Positions 45,348-54,251 of a stretch of DNA of 64,000 nt are shown one piece after another. Made by a program: the position numbers and the translations under genes. Below the pieces are notes generated by a model, which ran no database searches, was not told where the DNA came from, and saw nothing but the letters and a program-made list of their open reading frames with translations. This DNA comes from Bombiscardovia coagulans (GTDB lineage: Bacteria; Actinomycetota; Actinomycetes; Actinomycetales; Bifidobacteriaceae), in contig NZ_MWWS01000004.1 of assembly GCF_002259585.1 (NCBI RefSeq), forward strand, positions 434,001 through 498,000, in the 5' to 3' direction. Numbering within the stretch: position 1 is the first letter of the stretch; each line of letters begins with the position of its first letter.

Positions 45348-45761
45348 ATGAGTACAAGAATATGGGTAGAACGGGCTGCGGACGGTTCATGGGAAGGACA
45401 CAGTGACGAAGGCGCCGTAGTAACCTTCGGTAAAGGAGAGGGCCTATTCTCCCCAGGTGACCTTCTCAAGATTGCTTTAGCAGGCTGTGCTGCTACTTCT
45501 TCACAGTTTGCCGTTGAACACACGTTAGGAGAGGGAAAGGGAGCCAAAGTTGTTGTCAGCGCTCAGTATGACGCTGAAGACGATGCATTCCTGAGCTTCG
45601 ATGAGCAGGTCAGTGTTGATGCTAGCGACGCTGAATTGAGTCAGGAGGATGCCGATAAGCTTGCTGATCGAGTGAAGCGTCACATCGACAAGGCATGCAC
45701 CATTAAGCACACTCTAATACGGGAAACACCAGTACGTATGAGTGTCACGGTACGGCAGTAA
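45348..45761 (+). CDS. OsmC family protein
   Basis: A 137-residue OsmC/Ohr-type peroxiredoxin-like protein. The two conserved cysteines are present, in IALAGCAATSS and KACTIKHTL, so peroxide reduction is possible. The family also includes stress proteins without known substrates; OsmC versus Ohr cannot be settled here, though the sequence looks more OsmC-like. ATG with AGGAGG at 6 nt, own terminator at 45809. Confidence 0.9.
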   Translation: MSTRIWVERAADGSWEGHSDEGAVVTFGKGEGLFSPGDLLKIALAGCAATSSQFAVEHTLGEGKGAKVVVSAQYDAEDDAFLSFDEQVSVDASDAELSQEDADKLADRVKRHIDKACTIKHTLIRETPVRMSVTVRQ

Positions 45762-45808
45762 AACAAGTTTGTAACGTACAACTGTTTGCCACCAATCCAG
45801 CTATATAT

Positions 45809-45857
45809 ACGTCTGCCAGACAACAATCTCAATCATGTTGCCTGGCAGACGTTTTCT
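45809..45857 (+). terminator. Terminator of the OsmC gene
   Basis: ACGTCTGCCAG (45809-45819) pairs with CTGGCAGACGT (45842-45852) and is followed by TTTCT. A further ACAACA/TGTTGC pairing extends the stem. The opposite strand has only ATATAT, so termination acts mainly rightwards, possibly also on the convergent stress gene. Confidence 0.85.
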
Positions 45858-45885
45858 GATGATTACAGCAGTAGGCGTTTATATA

Positions 45886-46941
45886 TCAGTCTTTTTCATT
45901 ACGGAGAGGGTCAATGGTGGATTCGATATCATCTATATGCTCCGCCCTATCAACAGTTATCTTTTCAACACCTGTAATATCCTCCAAAGCTGTAAATTGA
46001 TCTTGCTCCGTTGAAGATGCAGCTTGCTTGACTCCAGCCTCTGCGGACTCGACGAACTTACGTGGAACCACGTACACAGGTGAGACAGCATGTTGAAGAA
46101 GACCCTGACTGGTGGAACCGAGCAGTAAGCCAGTAAATCCACCTCGACCACGAGAACCCACGACGACCACATCATGGTTTTTGCTGGACTGGGTTAAAGC
46201 CTCAACGGCTGACCCAGGAACAACTTTCTTGTTAATCTCCAGATCTGGATACCGCTTCTGAAGTGGTTTAATGCGCTCATCCAAGTCTTCTAAATAAGAA
46301 TCCATAACGGTTTGTTCTTCGGCAGAATCTGAGCCCGTCAGACCGGAAACGTTGGGGACAGCAGAGATAACATCCAAACTAGCTCCCCAAGCATGAGCAA
46401 ACTGAGCGCTAATTTCCAAGGCTTTCAAGCCCCACTTGGATTCGTCAGAACCAACAGCCACCTTGCTTATCGTGTTGTTCAAGTGCATCATGTTGCCGTC
46501 ATCATCAGTGTAAGGCACAACTACTATGGGACAATAAGCATAGGCAGGCAGACTGGAAGAAGTTGTACCTAAGAGTCGCTCAGCTAGACCACCCTTACCC
46601 CTGTTCCCTATAACAATAAGATCATAATTGCGAGAAAGTTCCACAAACACAGATGACGGGTCACCAGTAACAATCAGCGTTACAGCTTGCACACCCTGTT
46701 CGTCAGCAATGGCCTTTGCTTTTGAAAGAATTTGCTGAGCATCTGAATGCGCCGCTACATCGTCTCCCATGGAACTATAGGCAGCATCGAACGAAACAGC
46801 AGCATAACTAGGCAGTGAATAGGCACAGACTATCTGCAAGGTTAGTCCTGCGTGCTTTGCATAATTGGCTGCCCACCACGTTGCCTTATAACTAGCATCT
46901 GAACCGTCAACACCGACCAAAATTGCCTTGTCGTTAACCAT
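45886..46941 (-). CDS. Universal stress protein, tandem UspA domains
   Basis: A 351-residue protein with two UspA domains. Both carry the ATP-binding motif G-x2-G-x9-G-S/T: GNRGKGGLAERLLGTTS in domain 1 and GSRGRGGFTGLLLGSTS in domain 2. A hydrophilic C-terminal tail of about 50 residues, rich in Asp and Glu, follows. UspA proteins are induced in stress or starvation; specific role unknown. ATG with AGGAGG at 5 nt. Monocistronic. Confidence 0.93.
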   Translation of the reverse strand: MVNDKAILVGVDGSDASYKATWWAANYAKHAGLTLQIVCAYSLPSYAAVSFDAAYSSMGDDVAAHSDAQQILSKAKAIADEQGVQAVTLIVTGDPSSVFVELSRNYDLIVIGNRGKGGLAERLLGTTSSSLPAYAYCPIVVVPYTDDDGNMMHLNNTISKVAVGSDESKWGLKALEISAQFAHAWGASLDVISAVPNVSGLTGSDSAEEQTVMDSYLEDLDERIKPLQKRYPDLEINKKVVPGSAVEALTQSSKNHDVVVVGSRGRGGFTGLLLGSTSQGLLQHAVSPVYVVPRKFVESAEAGVKQAASSTEQDQFTALEDITGVEKITVDRAEHIDDIESTIDPLRNEKD

Positions 46942-47065
46942 AACGACCTCCTCATGATCAAGAGGTAGAACCGGAAGGCCCCACCGATCTATCTTAAGAA
47001 TAACTCACTCTCACCCCGCAGTAGTAGTCCCGCAATTCTTACCAGGAGAGAGGTTACACCTATAA

Positions 47066-47094
47066 GCAAAAGCGCCCCCTCATCAGGGAGCGCT
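47066..47094 (-). terminator. Terminator of the NlpC/P60 gene
   Basis: On the minus strand AGCGCTCCC (47094-47086) pairs with GGGGGCGCT (47079-47071) and is followed by TTTTGC, about 20 nt past the stop codon of the gene at 47116. Confidence 0.85.
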
Positions 47095-47115
47095 CAGAGA
47101 CTATCAAAACGGGAC

Positions 47116-47895
47116 TTATAGGAGTCTACGAATGGAGTAGCTTCCAGAAAAAGCTATGGAAATTGGAGTGAGCTGTGTACCCTGCCCTGGAGACAGAGCA
47201 TTGACAACCAGACCATTTCCTACATAGATTCCAGCATGTCCGCCATTGGCGATGATATCCCCTGGCATAGCTTGGTCAATACTGGGAACTGACCTACCAA
47301 GAGTGGCTTGTACACCAGAGGGTGCAGGAGCCGAAATACCGAACTGAGAATAAACGTATTGTACAAACCCAGAGCAATCCCATCCAGATGGAGATTTGCC
47401 CCCAGACACGTATGGTACCTGATTGACGAACTGAACCGCATACTGCACTAGCGCTGAAGCCGAAGCACCATTGGGAGGTGCTACAGGTACAGCTTGCTGT
47501 GCGTTAGGAATAGCAGTTCGACCAGCTGAACGAGAAACTGTCTGCTGTTGTGCTGCTTGAGCCGCTATCTGAGATGCCCTTTCCTGTGCTTCCTTACGGG
47601 CCTGTTCTTCAGCTTTAGCGCGAGCTTCAGCATCCTTTTCTGCTTGGGATTGTGTCTGAGGCACACTAAGGCTCTCCACACCTCCCCAGTTACTGTCCTT
47701 ATCGACAGTTGTAGCGGTCGACTCAGTCAACAAGTTCTTCCGAACTGTATTACTGGGTGTAAAGCTACGTGAGGATGTAACTACAGCTTCATGCTGGCTA
47801 TCAGCGTATGCGACAGCTGGAATACCAGCCGCAAAAACTGTGCTAACACATAGAGCCACAATTGTGCTCTTCATATGTTGTCTTTGAATCTTCAT
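47116..47895 (-). CDS. Secreted NlpC/P60 peptidoglycan hydrolase
   Basis: A 259-residue exported endopeptidase for peptidoglycan stem peptides. It has a signal peptide (about 1-32, cleavage near AYA), a central Gln/Ala/Glu-rich helical linker (about 80-125), and a C-terminal NlpC/P60 domain with the catalytic Cys in SGWDCSGFVQYVY, the His in GGHAGIYVGNG and a later polar residue. ATG follows TAAGG. An adjacent CHAP gene upstream is likewise a wall hydrolase, so both may remodel wall during division. No anchor motif is seen, so it is probably released or bound by its linker. Confidence 0.92.
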   Translation of the reverse strand: MKIQRQHMKSTIVALCVSTVFAAGIPAVAYADSQHEAVVTSSRSFTPSNTVRKNLLTESTATTVDKDSNWGGVESLSVPQTQSQAEKDAEARAKAEEQARKEAQERASQIAAQAAQQQTVSRSAGRTAIPNAQQAVPVAPPNGASASALVQYAVQFVNQVPYVSGGKSPSGWDCSGFVQYVYSQFGISAPAPSGVQATLGRSVPSIDQAMPGDIIANGGHAGIYVGNGLVVNALSPGQGTQLTPISIAFSGSYSIRRLL

Positions 47896-47953
47896 CAGAA
47901 CCTTACATTAGCACACTGCTAAGAAAATAGTGTTATTGAAAACGAAATTACCA

Positions 47954-48922
47954 TCAGTAGTGAATATACTGAAAATCGTGAATGTTGCTGTAAGTGTGAG
48001 AATATGTCTTTCCGCTGAAAGCTGCACCACATTCAGAAGTCGTGATCGATCCGTCAGGATTAATCCGTTCTACAATAGCCACATGCCCATAATAGGCATC
48101 GGTACCCTCTTGGCCTGCTCGGAAAACAACAATATCACCAACATTACGAGGACTATTGTCTACCCAGTAACCCAGCGCGCGAGCTGAGGAAGCCCACTGA
48201 TTACCGTTACCCAAGTACGAACCAACAGGCAAACCTAGCTGGTGCCGCCTAGTATAGGCCCACCACGTGCACTGGCTAAATTCATAAGCATTACCTGAAT
48301 CACCGGTAGCATGATTGGGGTTAAAGTCAGAAGGTAGAACGTCCTTATTCTGATCTATCAGTGCCGCTACGTTAGGGTTATCTGCCAAGGACTTAAACAT
48401 ACTATCTACGTCTAAGCCAAAATTGTCTAGTTCCCACTTACCAGTGTTGCTTGTCTGCTGTTCACGCTGGCCTTCGCGTACTTCCGAGCGAGAAACTTGG
48501 GTGGAGTCGGATGCACTCCTTTGCCCATCCAGATAAGAGGCAGTTCTAATTTCAGAGGTATTGTTGCCCGCAGCTAAAGGAGCCTTGACAGGATTTTTAG
48601 GAGCTATTACCGCAACAGCACCAGCCGCAGCCCCAACTAAAGCTGCCACTGCAGAACCTGTCATCATATGATTCTTACGGGCTGCTGCTTTAGCGGCCAT
48701 ACGTCGGGAACGTCGAGTTTCTGGTACATGCTGATTGAGTTTCTGCGCCAGAGACTGATCTATAGAATTCTCGTAAGGTAACTGCTCAATCCGCTTTCCG
48801 AACTCAGTTGTTACCACAGTCGTGCGTTCGTCGTTGGGGACAGCAGCAGAAATCTCCGTAACACGCTTTTTAGCAATATGCGCGCCCCGAACAGCCCTCG
48901 CCTGGTCCGCAGCAAACCTCAT
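47954..48922 (-). CDS. CHAP-domain wall hydrolase with TM anchor
   Basis: A 322-residue protein with a cytoplasmic basic N-terminus (to about 90), a single TM (SAVAALVGAAAGAVAVIA, about 92-110), a low-complexity extracellular linker and a C-terminal CHAP domain: the catalytic Cys in FSQCTWWAYTRR and His in GHVAIVERI. CHAP enzymes are amidases or endopeptidases acting on peptidoglycan. Start is ATG 48922 with AGGAGT at normal distance; the GTG at 48931 would use the SD itself and is rejected. Next gene downstream is another wall hydrolase, 58 bp on. Confidence 0.9.
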   Translation of the reverse strand: MRFAADQARAVRGAHIAKKRVTEISAAVPNDERTTVVTTEFGKRIEQLPYENSIDQSLAQKLNQHVPETRRSRRMAAKAAARKNHMMTGSAVAALVGAAAGAVAVIAPKNPVKAPLAAGNNTSEIRTASYLDGQRSASDSTQVSRSEVREGQREQQTSNTGKWELDNFGLDVDSMFKSLADNPNVAALIDQNKDVLPSDFNPNHATGDSGNAYEFSQCTWWAYTRRHQLGLPVGSYLGNGNQWASSARALGYWVDNSPRNVGDIVVFRAGQEGTDAYYGHVAIVERINPDGSITTSECGAAFSGKTYSHTYSNIHDFQYIHY

Positions 48923-49204
48923 ATAAATCACTCCTGTATCTGTTCGTGACTACCGTTACACCGTGCATCACAAAAACATCACGTACTGAACTTTACATCA
49001 CTCTCTAACAAAATGCACGCCCCTGTTATTTGTCCCGCCCTGCGCACTCAACCTTTTCATCCGAAGGACAAATCGTCTGCTAAGACTCGTATTCATGGGA
49101 TTTAATCTGCAACACTTTTACGTATCAGCCAACTCCATCCTCTTCTTCTGACGGCGTGTCACCTTCCGCGTATCGCGAATTCAGCAGACTTTTATTGAGA
49201 ACAG

Positions 49205-50623
49205 TTACACAGGGGTGGATGCCAATAAAAATGAACCATGATCTGACATGTGAAAACTATGCTGCTCAGTCTGCTGTGTAGAGACAATATCAACCTGGCC
49301 TTCCGCAGAGGGGATAAACACAGCTTCTCCTTGTTGCAAGATTACTTGGTGATTGCAGCTGCGAACCACGATGCTGCCCTCAGTGCACAGAAGTATGCGC
49401 GGACCGCTTTGCGGCATAAGGAGTCGGCGGGGACCAAGCCTCTGGACCAAATCTCCATAACGATGAGCAATCTTACCCATAAGGGGCCAAGCAGTAGAAT
49501 CTGCTTCTACATGCCCATAAACCAGCATGTACTCGGTAATATGCGGCCGGTAAGTCACCATGTTTTGCATAGCGAGCGTTGCGATCATCGAACTAGAGGG
49601 GTCAATAGGAGATGACGGCTGACAATTGAGACTGTGCAACAAGCTCGCAATATCTTTGTGCTTAGGTGTCATACCAGCTCGCAGCACATTATCCGAATTG
49701 GTCATAATTTCAGCAGCCGTACCTTGTATATATGCATGGGGGGTTCCAGCAGGAATATAAACCGACTCACCTTCTTCTAAGCAAACCGCATTCATCATGA
49801 GCAAACACAGTACAGACGGATCACCAGGAAATGCCTGAGCTGCTTGCAAAGCATTGACTATGGAAGCATGCACTTTACGAGATCCTAGACGACGATCAGC
49901 ATCTAATAGAGCAGGCGTTATATTATCTCGATCGGTAGGCTCTGCGGTAATCGCGGTGTAAAAAGCTCGAAATACCCTACGACGTGAATCAGGCCAAGCC
50001 AAAGAAGAAACAGGCATCATACGATCAGCTGCTGAAAATTCTTCAGGAGGCAAGCCAGGTCGAAAAGTACGGGCCAGCAGGGCACTCACCATCCGTTGTG
50101 CCACCGGATGGTCTACTACACGCAAAATTTGCAGCTGTGTAGATATAGGAGCAAACCCAACCGAGGCTGTAAATGGTTCTAAAGCCACTACCATCTCATT
50201 CTTGGCTAGCGTATCTTTAAAAGAACGATCAGGCGCATGAAGAGGGACTCCGGCTGCATTCTCTCGGTTAAAACCAGCTCGCGCCTCAAAGTCAAGGGGA
50301 TGAACCTGTAAAGAAAGAGGAATTCGTGCAGAAATCACCTTAAACAGGTATGGTAAGACAGGTCCAAAGATTTGCGAGTTCTTCTCCCCCACCATCGCCA
50401 ATGGATCTTTTTGTATAACCTGAGTGAGTTTTTGATAGCTACCATCATCCATCTCAACGAAAGAGGGAGACTGAGGATGGGCAGAAAACCACATTTCAGC
50501 AAGTGTTTCGCTTGCTACTCCATCACTGTCTGGAACTGCCCCCGTCGGCAGATGAAACATAGATTGCAAGCGCGAATGAGAGCCCCAGGCATACCTTTTC
50601 TGTACAGGCTGAATGGGGTACAC
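49205..50623 (-). CDS. manA: Mannose-6-phosphate isomerase, class I
   Basis: Converts mannose-6-phosphate and fructose-6-phosphate. The 472-residue protein has MWFSAHPQSPS (metal-binding region), SLQVHPLD with the zinc-binding Gln and His, and EGESVYIPAGTPHAY with the late catalytic region, with an extended C-terminal cupin. Length is above the usual 390-410 by an insert in the helical domain. GTG start with AAGGAG. No neighbouring sugar genes; it is divergent from DUF2530. Confidence 0.94.
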   Translation of the reverse strand: MYPIQPVQKRYAWGSHSRLQSMFHLPTGAVPDSDGVASETLAEMWFSAHPQSPSFVEMDDGSYQKLTQVIQKDPLAMVGEKNSQIFGPVLPYLFKVISARIPLSLQVHPLDFEARAGFNRENAAGVPLHAPDRSFKDTLAKNEMVVALEPFTASVGFAPISTQLQILRVVDHPVAQRMVSALLARTFRPGLPPEEFSAADRMMPVSSLAWPDSRRRVFRAFYTAITAEPTDRDNITPALLDADRRLGSRKVHASIVNALQAAQAFPGDPSVLCLLMMNAVCLEEGESVYIPAGTPHAYIQGTAAEIMTNSDNVLRAGMTPKHKDIASLLHSLNCQPSSPIDPSSSMIATLAMQNMVTYRPHITEYMLVYGHVEADSTAWPLMGKIAHRYGDLVQRLGPRRLLMPQSGPRILLCTEGSIVVRSCNHQVILQQGEAVFIPSAEGQVDIVSTQQTEQHSFHMSDHGSFLLASTPV

Positions 50624-50718
50624 AAGCGCTCCTTCCCTAGTACCTATTCTACTGAAGATACTCAGTGACCTAATTTACTCTGTAATACTATGTCAGACTA
50701 TGTAATAAAGTATGTAGC

Positions 50719-50973
50719 ATGAAACTCGCACCGATTTTCGACCCAGACGCGCGTAGGCCATCTCCCAAACCCGTTCAGGTAGATTTACGCCTCATTTTTT
50801 GGGCTGGTACCGGTTTGTGGGCCTTGGCGTTGATTATTTTGGCTGCTCTTACCGTATTTGGCGTAAATACAGTAAAACCAATGATTGTTTGCGCTTCTGG
50901 AGTGGTGATAGGGCTACTCATGCTGGTCTGGGAACACTGTAACCGCAGGGATTACCGACGATTAGCTCTCTAG
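50719..50973 (+). CDS. DUF2530 membrane protein
   Basis: An 84-residue protein with two hydrophobic segments (IFWAGTGLWALALIILAAL and the PMIVCASGVVIGLLMLVW region) and a basic C-terminus (RRDYRRLAL), matching the actinobacterial DUF2530 family. Function unknown. Weak SD. It is convergent with the sensor kinase gene, 6 bp apart at their ends. Confidence 0.8.
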   Translation: MKLAPIFDPDARRPSPKPVQVDLRLIFWAGTGLWALALIILAALTVFGVNTVKPMIVCASGVVIGLLMLVWEHCNRRDYRRLAL

Positions 50974-50979
50974 CAGCAA

Positions 50980-52179
50980 CTACTCTTCACGATCGTTCAT
51001 ATTGCTGTCTTCCGTGACTTGCGCCAATGGCAGCGTAAGAGTGAACGTTGAGCCTTGCCCAGGAGCACTCCACAAGGTCAAAGAACCATGATGGGTCAGC
51101 GCCACGTGTTTGGCAATTGACAGGCCAAGACCTACTCCCACCTTACTCGACTGTGTCTGGTCTGCGCCCCGATAAAAACGCTCAAATACATGTTCTTGAT
51201 CTTTTTTGGCAATGCCTTGCCCTCGATCGATTACCTGAATAAGCGCATGATTTCCTTCAGCAGAAGCTTTAACAATGATAGAAACTGTGGAACCCTTAGG
51301 GGAATAACGTATGGCATTCTCCACTAATTTACGCACTGCTGCACGGATCTGTTCACTATCACCATGAACCTGCAAGTCAAACTTACCTTGGTAGGACAAC
51401 TTAACTCCAGCTTCCTCGGCTTTAGTCTGTAGTGAATCTATTACAGTCCTCACTGCCGTATTTACGCTCATCACATTAGCGGAGGATGTGTCAACCTGTT
51501 CCTGAGCACGTAGCAAGAGCAAAAGATCGCTTAACATGCGTCGTAGATATGACGAATATGACGTTAACTCTTGAGCATCCTGAGAGATGCTCTCCATTCT
51601 TTCCTTTATGGCACCTGCCTCTGCCACAGGCTCTTCTGCTAATGTATTTACTGAAGCTGCCAGTTGTTCTAGAGCACTTACAGGTTTCAGCAGTTGCTGG
51701 GAAACATGTTCCACAAAAGCTTGACGTGTCTGCTCAAAACGTTTAGCTTCACTCGTATCGTCAATCAATACGAGCACAAAGTCCGAAGTTATAGCTCCAA
51801 CTGTGACCTTGAGCCAATTAGGACGAGACGCACCACTGACAGTTTCCTCAGGCTTATCTGGATAAGCACTCACGTCTACAAGGGCATCAGGCGTTTGGGT
51901 AATAAGAGAAAAATGCGAAACCTTCTGCGACTGCCATGCCTGAGCGATTGCCTTATTGACTTGAGCATTTTCAATCCTATCTTGGCTCACGATAGAAAAT
52001 CTGTATGCAGCAGGGCTAGAACGAACCACACGTCCGTCTCTGTCTACTACAACTACCGCTGAGGAAAGTAAGGAAAGCACACGTTGGCTGGTCTGGTCTA
52101 AGTCCTCACCCTGGTCTTCAAGCTGCCCCTTCGATCCACCATGCACAAGAGAGCATATGCGCGCATACCAACTAGTCAT
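50980..52179 (-). CDS. SenX3/PhoR-like sensor histidine kinase, phospho-acceptor His replaced
   Basis: A soluble 399-residue kinase with a PAS-like N-terminus (about 35-145), a HisKA helix and a complete HATPase_c domain: N-box RKLVENAIRYSPKG, G1 RGQGIAKKDQ, G2 GVGLGLSIAKH. In HisKA the usual SHELRTP reads SQQLLKP, so the phospho-acceptor His is Gln161 (CAG, 51697-51699) and the next Glu is Gln. Autophosphorylation at the normal site is impossible; ATP binding looks intact. No response regulator is adjacent, unlike the senX3-regX3 layout. Divergent from phoU, so a link to phosphate sensing is likely by context. Start ATG 52179 with GAGAGGAG, not 52194. Confidence 0.88.
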   Translation of the reverse strand: MTSWYARICSLVHGGSKGQLEDQGEDLDQTSQRVLSLLSSAVVVVDRDGRVVRSSPAAYRFSIVSQDRIENAQVNKAIAQAWQSQKVSHFSLITQTPDALVDVSAYPDKPEETVSGASRPNWLKVTVGAITSDFVLVLIDDTSEAKRFEQTRQAFVEHVSQQLLKPVSALEQLAASVNTLAEEPVAEAGAIKERMESISQDAQELTSYSSYLRRMLSDLLLLLRAQEQVDTSSANVMSVNTAVRTVIDSLQTKAEEAGVKLSYQGKFDLQVHGDSEQIRAAVRKLVENAIRYSPKGSTVSIIVKASAEGNHALIQVIDRGQGIAKKDQEHVFERFYRGADQTQSSKVGVGLGLSIAKHVALTHHGSLTLWSAPGQGSTFTLTLPLAQVTEDSNMNDREE

Positions 52180-52295
52180 GAGTTCTCCTCTCATTGTCTA
52201 TCCGCCCTTATGGGTCATTTTCAGATAGACGTTAACGCCTCACCGTACACTGGTGTCATACTTCTTATTATGGCAGCTAGAGAGAGGCTAGGCAT

Positions 52296-52970
52296 ATGCG
52301 TGTGATTTTTAATGAAGAAATGCGCCAAGTTGCTGATGACATGGAACAGATGGCAGCGGCAGTCAGTGCAGCCATAACCGGTGCAGGTAAAGCCTTACTC
52401 GGCCCAGACTTGGATGCCGCGCAGGCGGTCATTGAGGGAGATCAAGTCATCGACCAACTAGAGTCGTCTGTTATCGACCAATGCGTTCAACTGCTGGCCA
52501 AGCAGAGTCCTGTAGCTACTGACCTACGAATCGTCGTTTCCACATTACGACTGGCTGCAACTTTTGAACGCATGGGTGACTTAGCTCGACACATAGCAGA
52601 AGCCGTCCGCCGATCCTACCCTGATCCACCGCTTCCCCCCGAAGCTCATGAACTTTTCCAAGACATGCAAGACTTCTTAGATCAGATGGCCAGCAGGCTG
52701 GTAACCATGATGGCTGACAGGGACACTAAGGTTGCCGAATGCATCATTGTTGACGATGATAAGCTAGACAAACTTCACCAGCAAACCTTTGATCTTGCTC
52801 TTTCTGACAAGTGGGAGGGTTCCAAACAACAAATGATTGACCTAGTTCTCTTGGCAAGATTCATGGAACGCTTAGGTGATCACGGTGTCTCAGCTGCTCG
52901 TCGAGTAGTCTATATTGTCTCCGGTTTTGACCCTTCTAAGGACCCGAAAGACCTCGAAGACATCGACTAA
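52296..52970 (+). CDS. phoU: Phosphate signalling complex protein PhoU
   Basis: A 224-residue helical PhoU protein linking the PstSCAB transporter to the phosphate two-component system. It has two PhoU repeats with the ERMGDLARHIAEA motif in the first and the ERLGDHGVSAARRV motif in the second, the metal-binding hallmarks. The pst genes are not in the window. ATG at 52296 with GAGAGAGG. Divergent from the sensor kinase, 116 bp apart, probably a shared promoter region. Confidence 0.94.
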   Translation: MRVIFNEEMRQVADDMEQMAAAVSAAITGAGKALLGPDLDAAQAVIEGDQVIDQLESSVIDQCVQLLAKQSPVATDLRIVVSTLRLAATFERMGDLARHIAEAVRRSYPDPPLPPEAHELFQDMQDFLDQMASRLVTMMADRDTKVAECIIVDDDKLDKLHQQTFDLALSDKWEGSKQQMIDLVLLARFMERLGDHGVSAARRVVYIVSGFDPSKDPKDLEDID

Positions 52971-52983
52971 AAACGGATGAAAA

Positions 52984-53023
52984 ACGGGTGTCTACAGCAC
53001 GTCTTCGTGATGTAGACACCCGT
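52984..53023 (-). terminator. Bidirectional hairpin between phoU and gpmA
   Basis: ACGGGTGTCTACA (52984-52996) pairs with TGTAGACACCCGT (53011-53023), a 13-bp perfect stem. On the minus strand it is followed by TTTTTCATCCG, so it terminates gpmA well; on the plus strand the T-run is weak (TGGTGTATC) but it probably also serves phoU. Confidence 0.85.
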
Positions 53024-53037
53024 TGGTGTATCTGCCC

Positions 53038-53778
53038 TTACTTCTGTCCTTGGGCTGCTACCGCAGCCGCACCTGCTGCAGCCGCTTCTGGATCGAGATA
53101 TTCACCGCGGGGCTTAATGGGCTTAAAGTTGTCATCAAGCTCATAGAGCAGTGGAATAGCCGTCGGAATATTAACCTTTGCAATCTCTTCTTCACTCAAA
53201 CCGTCAAGCATCTTGACAATTGCACGCAGCGAATTACCGTGAGCTGCAATCATAACCGTCTTACCGTTCTTAAGTTCAGGAATGATGTCAGACTCCCAGT
53301 ATGGAGTTACACGCTCAACCACATTAGCTAATGCTTCGTGACGAGGTACTTCAATGCCTGCATAACGAGGATCGTGTGTCTGCGAATACTCGTCATCAAT
53401 ATCAATCTCAGGCGGTGGAGTGGCGTAAGACCGGCGCCATAGCATGAACTTTTCATCGCCATACTCTTCGCGTATTTGAGCCTTGTTCTTACCCTGAAGG
53501 GCACCATAATGACGCTCGTTGAGCCTCCAATCACGCTTGACTGGAATCCATAAACGGTCAGCCACATCAAGAGAAAGGTTAGCCGTGTTGATGGCGCGAC
53601 GCAGCAATGAGGTAAAGACGATATCAGGAAGCACACCCTTGTCCTTCAACAGCTGACCACCCTTGCGAGCTTCTTCCTCGCCCTGCTCAGTCAGCGGCAC
53701 GTCTACCCAACCGGTGAATTGATTTGTATTATTCCATGCGCTCTGGCCGTGCCGGAGCAATACTAATTTGTAAGTCAT
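53038..53778 (-). CDS. gpmA: 2,3-bisphosphoglycerate-dependent phosphoglycerate mutase
   Basis: Interconverts 3- and 2-phosphoglycerate in glycolysis. The 246-residue enzyme begins [16 protein letters not shown] with the catalytic RHG motif, has [11 protein letters not shown], and [12 protein letters not shown] with the second His. The frame is open upstream to 53985 but the family start is the ATG at 53778; the extra 69 residues are not protein-like. The C-terminal Ala-rich tail is usual. Next to phoU and the sensor kinase, as in other Actinobacteria. Confidence 0.96.
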   Translation of the reverse strand: MTYKLVLLRHGQSAWNNTNQFTGWVDVPLTEQGEEEARKGGQLLKDKGVLPDIVFTSLLRRAINTANLSLDVADRLWIPVKRDWRLNERHYGALQGKNKAQIREEYGDEKFMLWRRSYATPPPEIDIDDEYSQTHDPRYAGIEVPRHEALANVVERVTPYWESDIIPELKNGKTVMIAAHGNSLRAIVKMLDGLSEEEIAKVNIPTAIPLLYELDDNFKPIKPRGEYLDPEAAAAGAAAVAAQGQK

Positions 53779-54251
53779 AGCTTCCAGTTTAATCAACCGT
53801 TTCGACCGAGATAGGATCTTCTGTAGTTTCCTACAATGAATCAGAAAAGCACTAAAAACATACCTACCTAACGCACTCCCCCACTCAGGTATAAGGCGCA
53901 AATGCTTTAGAAAGACTACCCTTAGCAAGGCATCTGCTAATGCAACCAGTCCAGAGAACGGCAAAGGATCACTGCAAGAACGCAATCCAGATTTGCCTGT
54001 TGCTCAGTGAACTACTGTCCACAATAGAACCATCAACTAGGCAAGCACTAGCGCAAGCTGTAGCTTAATGAGCACAAGGCTGCTGTAGGGCAGCAGCGGA
54101 TCCTGCGCAAAATGCTGTTACCGAAGCAAATAACGTTTTGGAGCGATACCGTCACATTCATTGAGTTAAACTCCGACAGCGTACGGTATTAATTAAGAGC
54201 CCAAGCGAGTATCTATACTTCATTTGGGCTCTCACGCAAGAATTCAGAGAA
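53779..54251. other. Intergenic region, 473 bp
   Basis: No credible gene. It contains the gpmA promoter at the left and the lysS terminator at 54197-54231. Nothing else distinctive is seen. Confidence 0.5.
54190..54231 (-). terminator. Terminator of lysS
   Basis: GAGCCCAA (54197-54204) pairs with TTGGGCTC (54224-54231); on the minus strand TTAATTAAT follows. About 20 bp after the lysS stop. Confidence 0.65.

Noticed and set aside
53779-53985. N-terminal extension of gpmA to 53985
   Set aside because: The family starts at [12 protein letters not shown] (ATG 53778); upstream residues are shadow coding.
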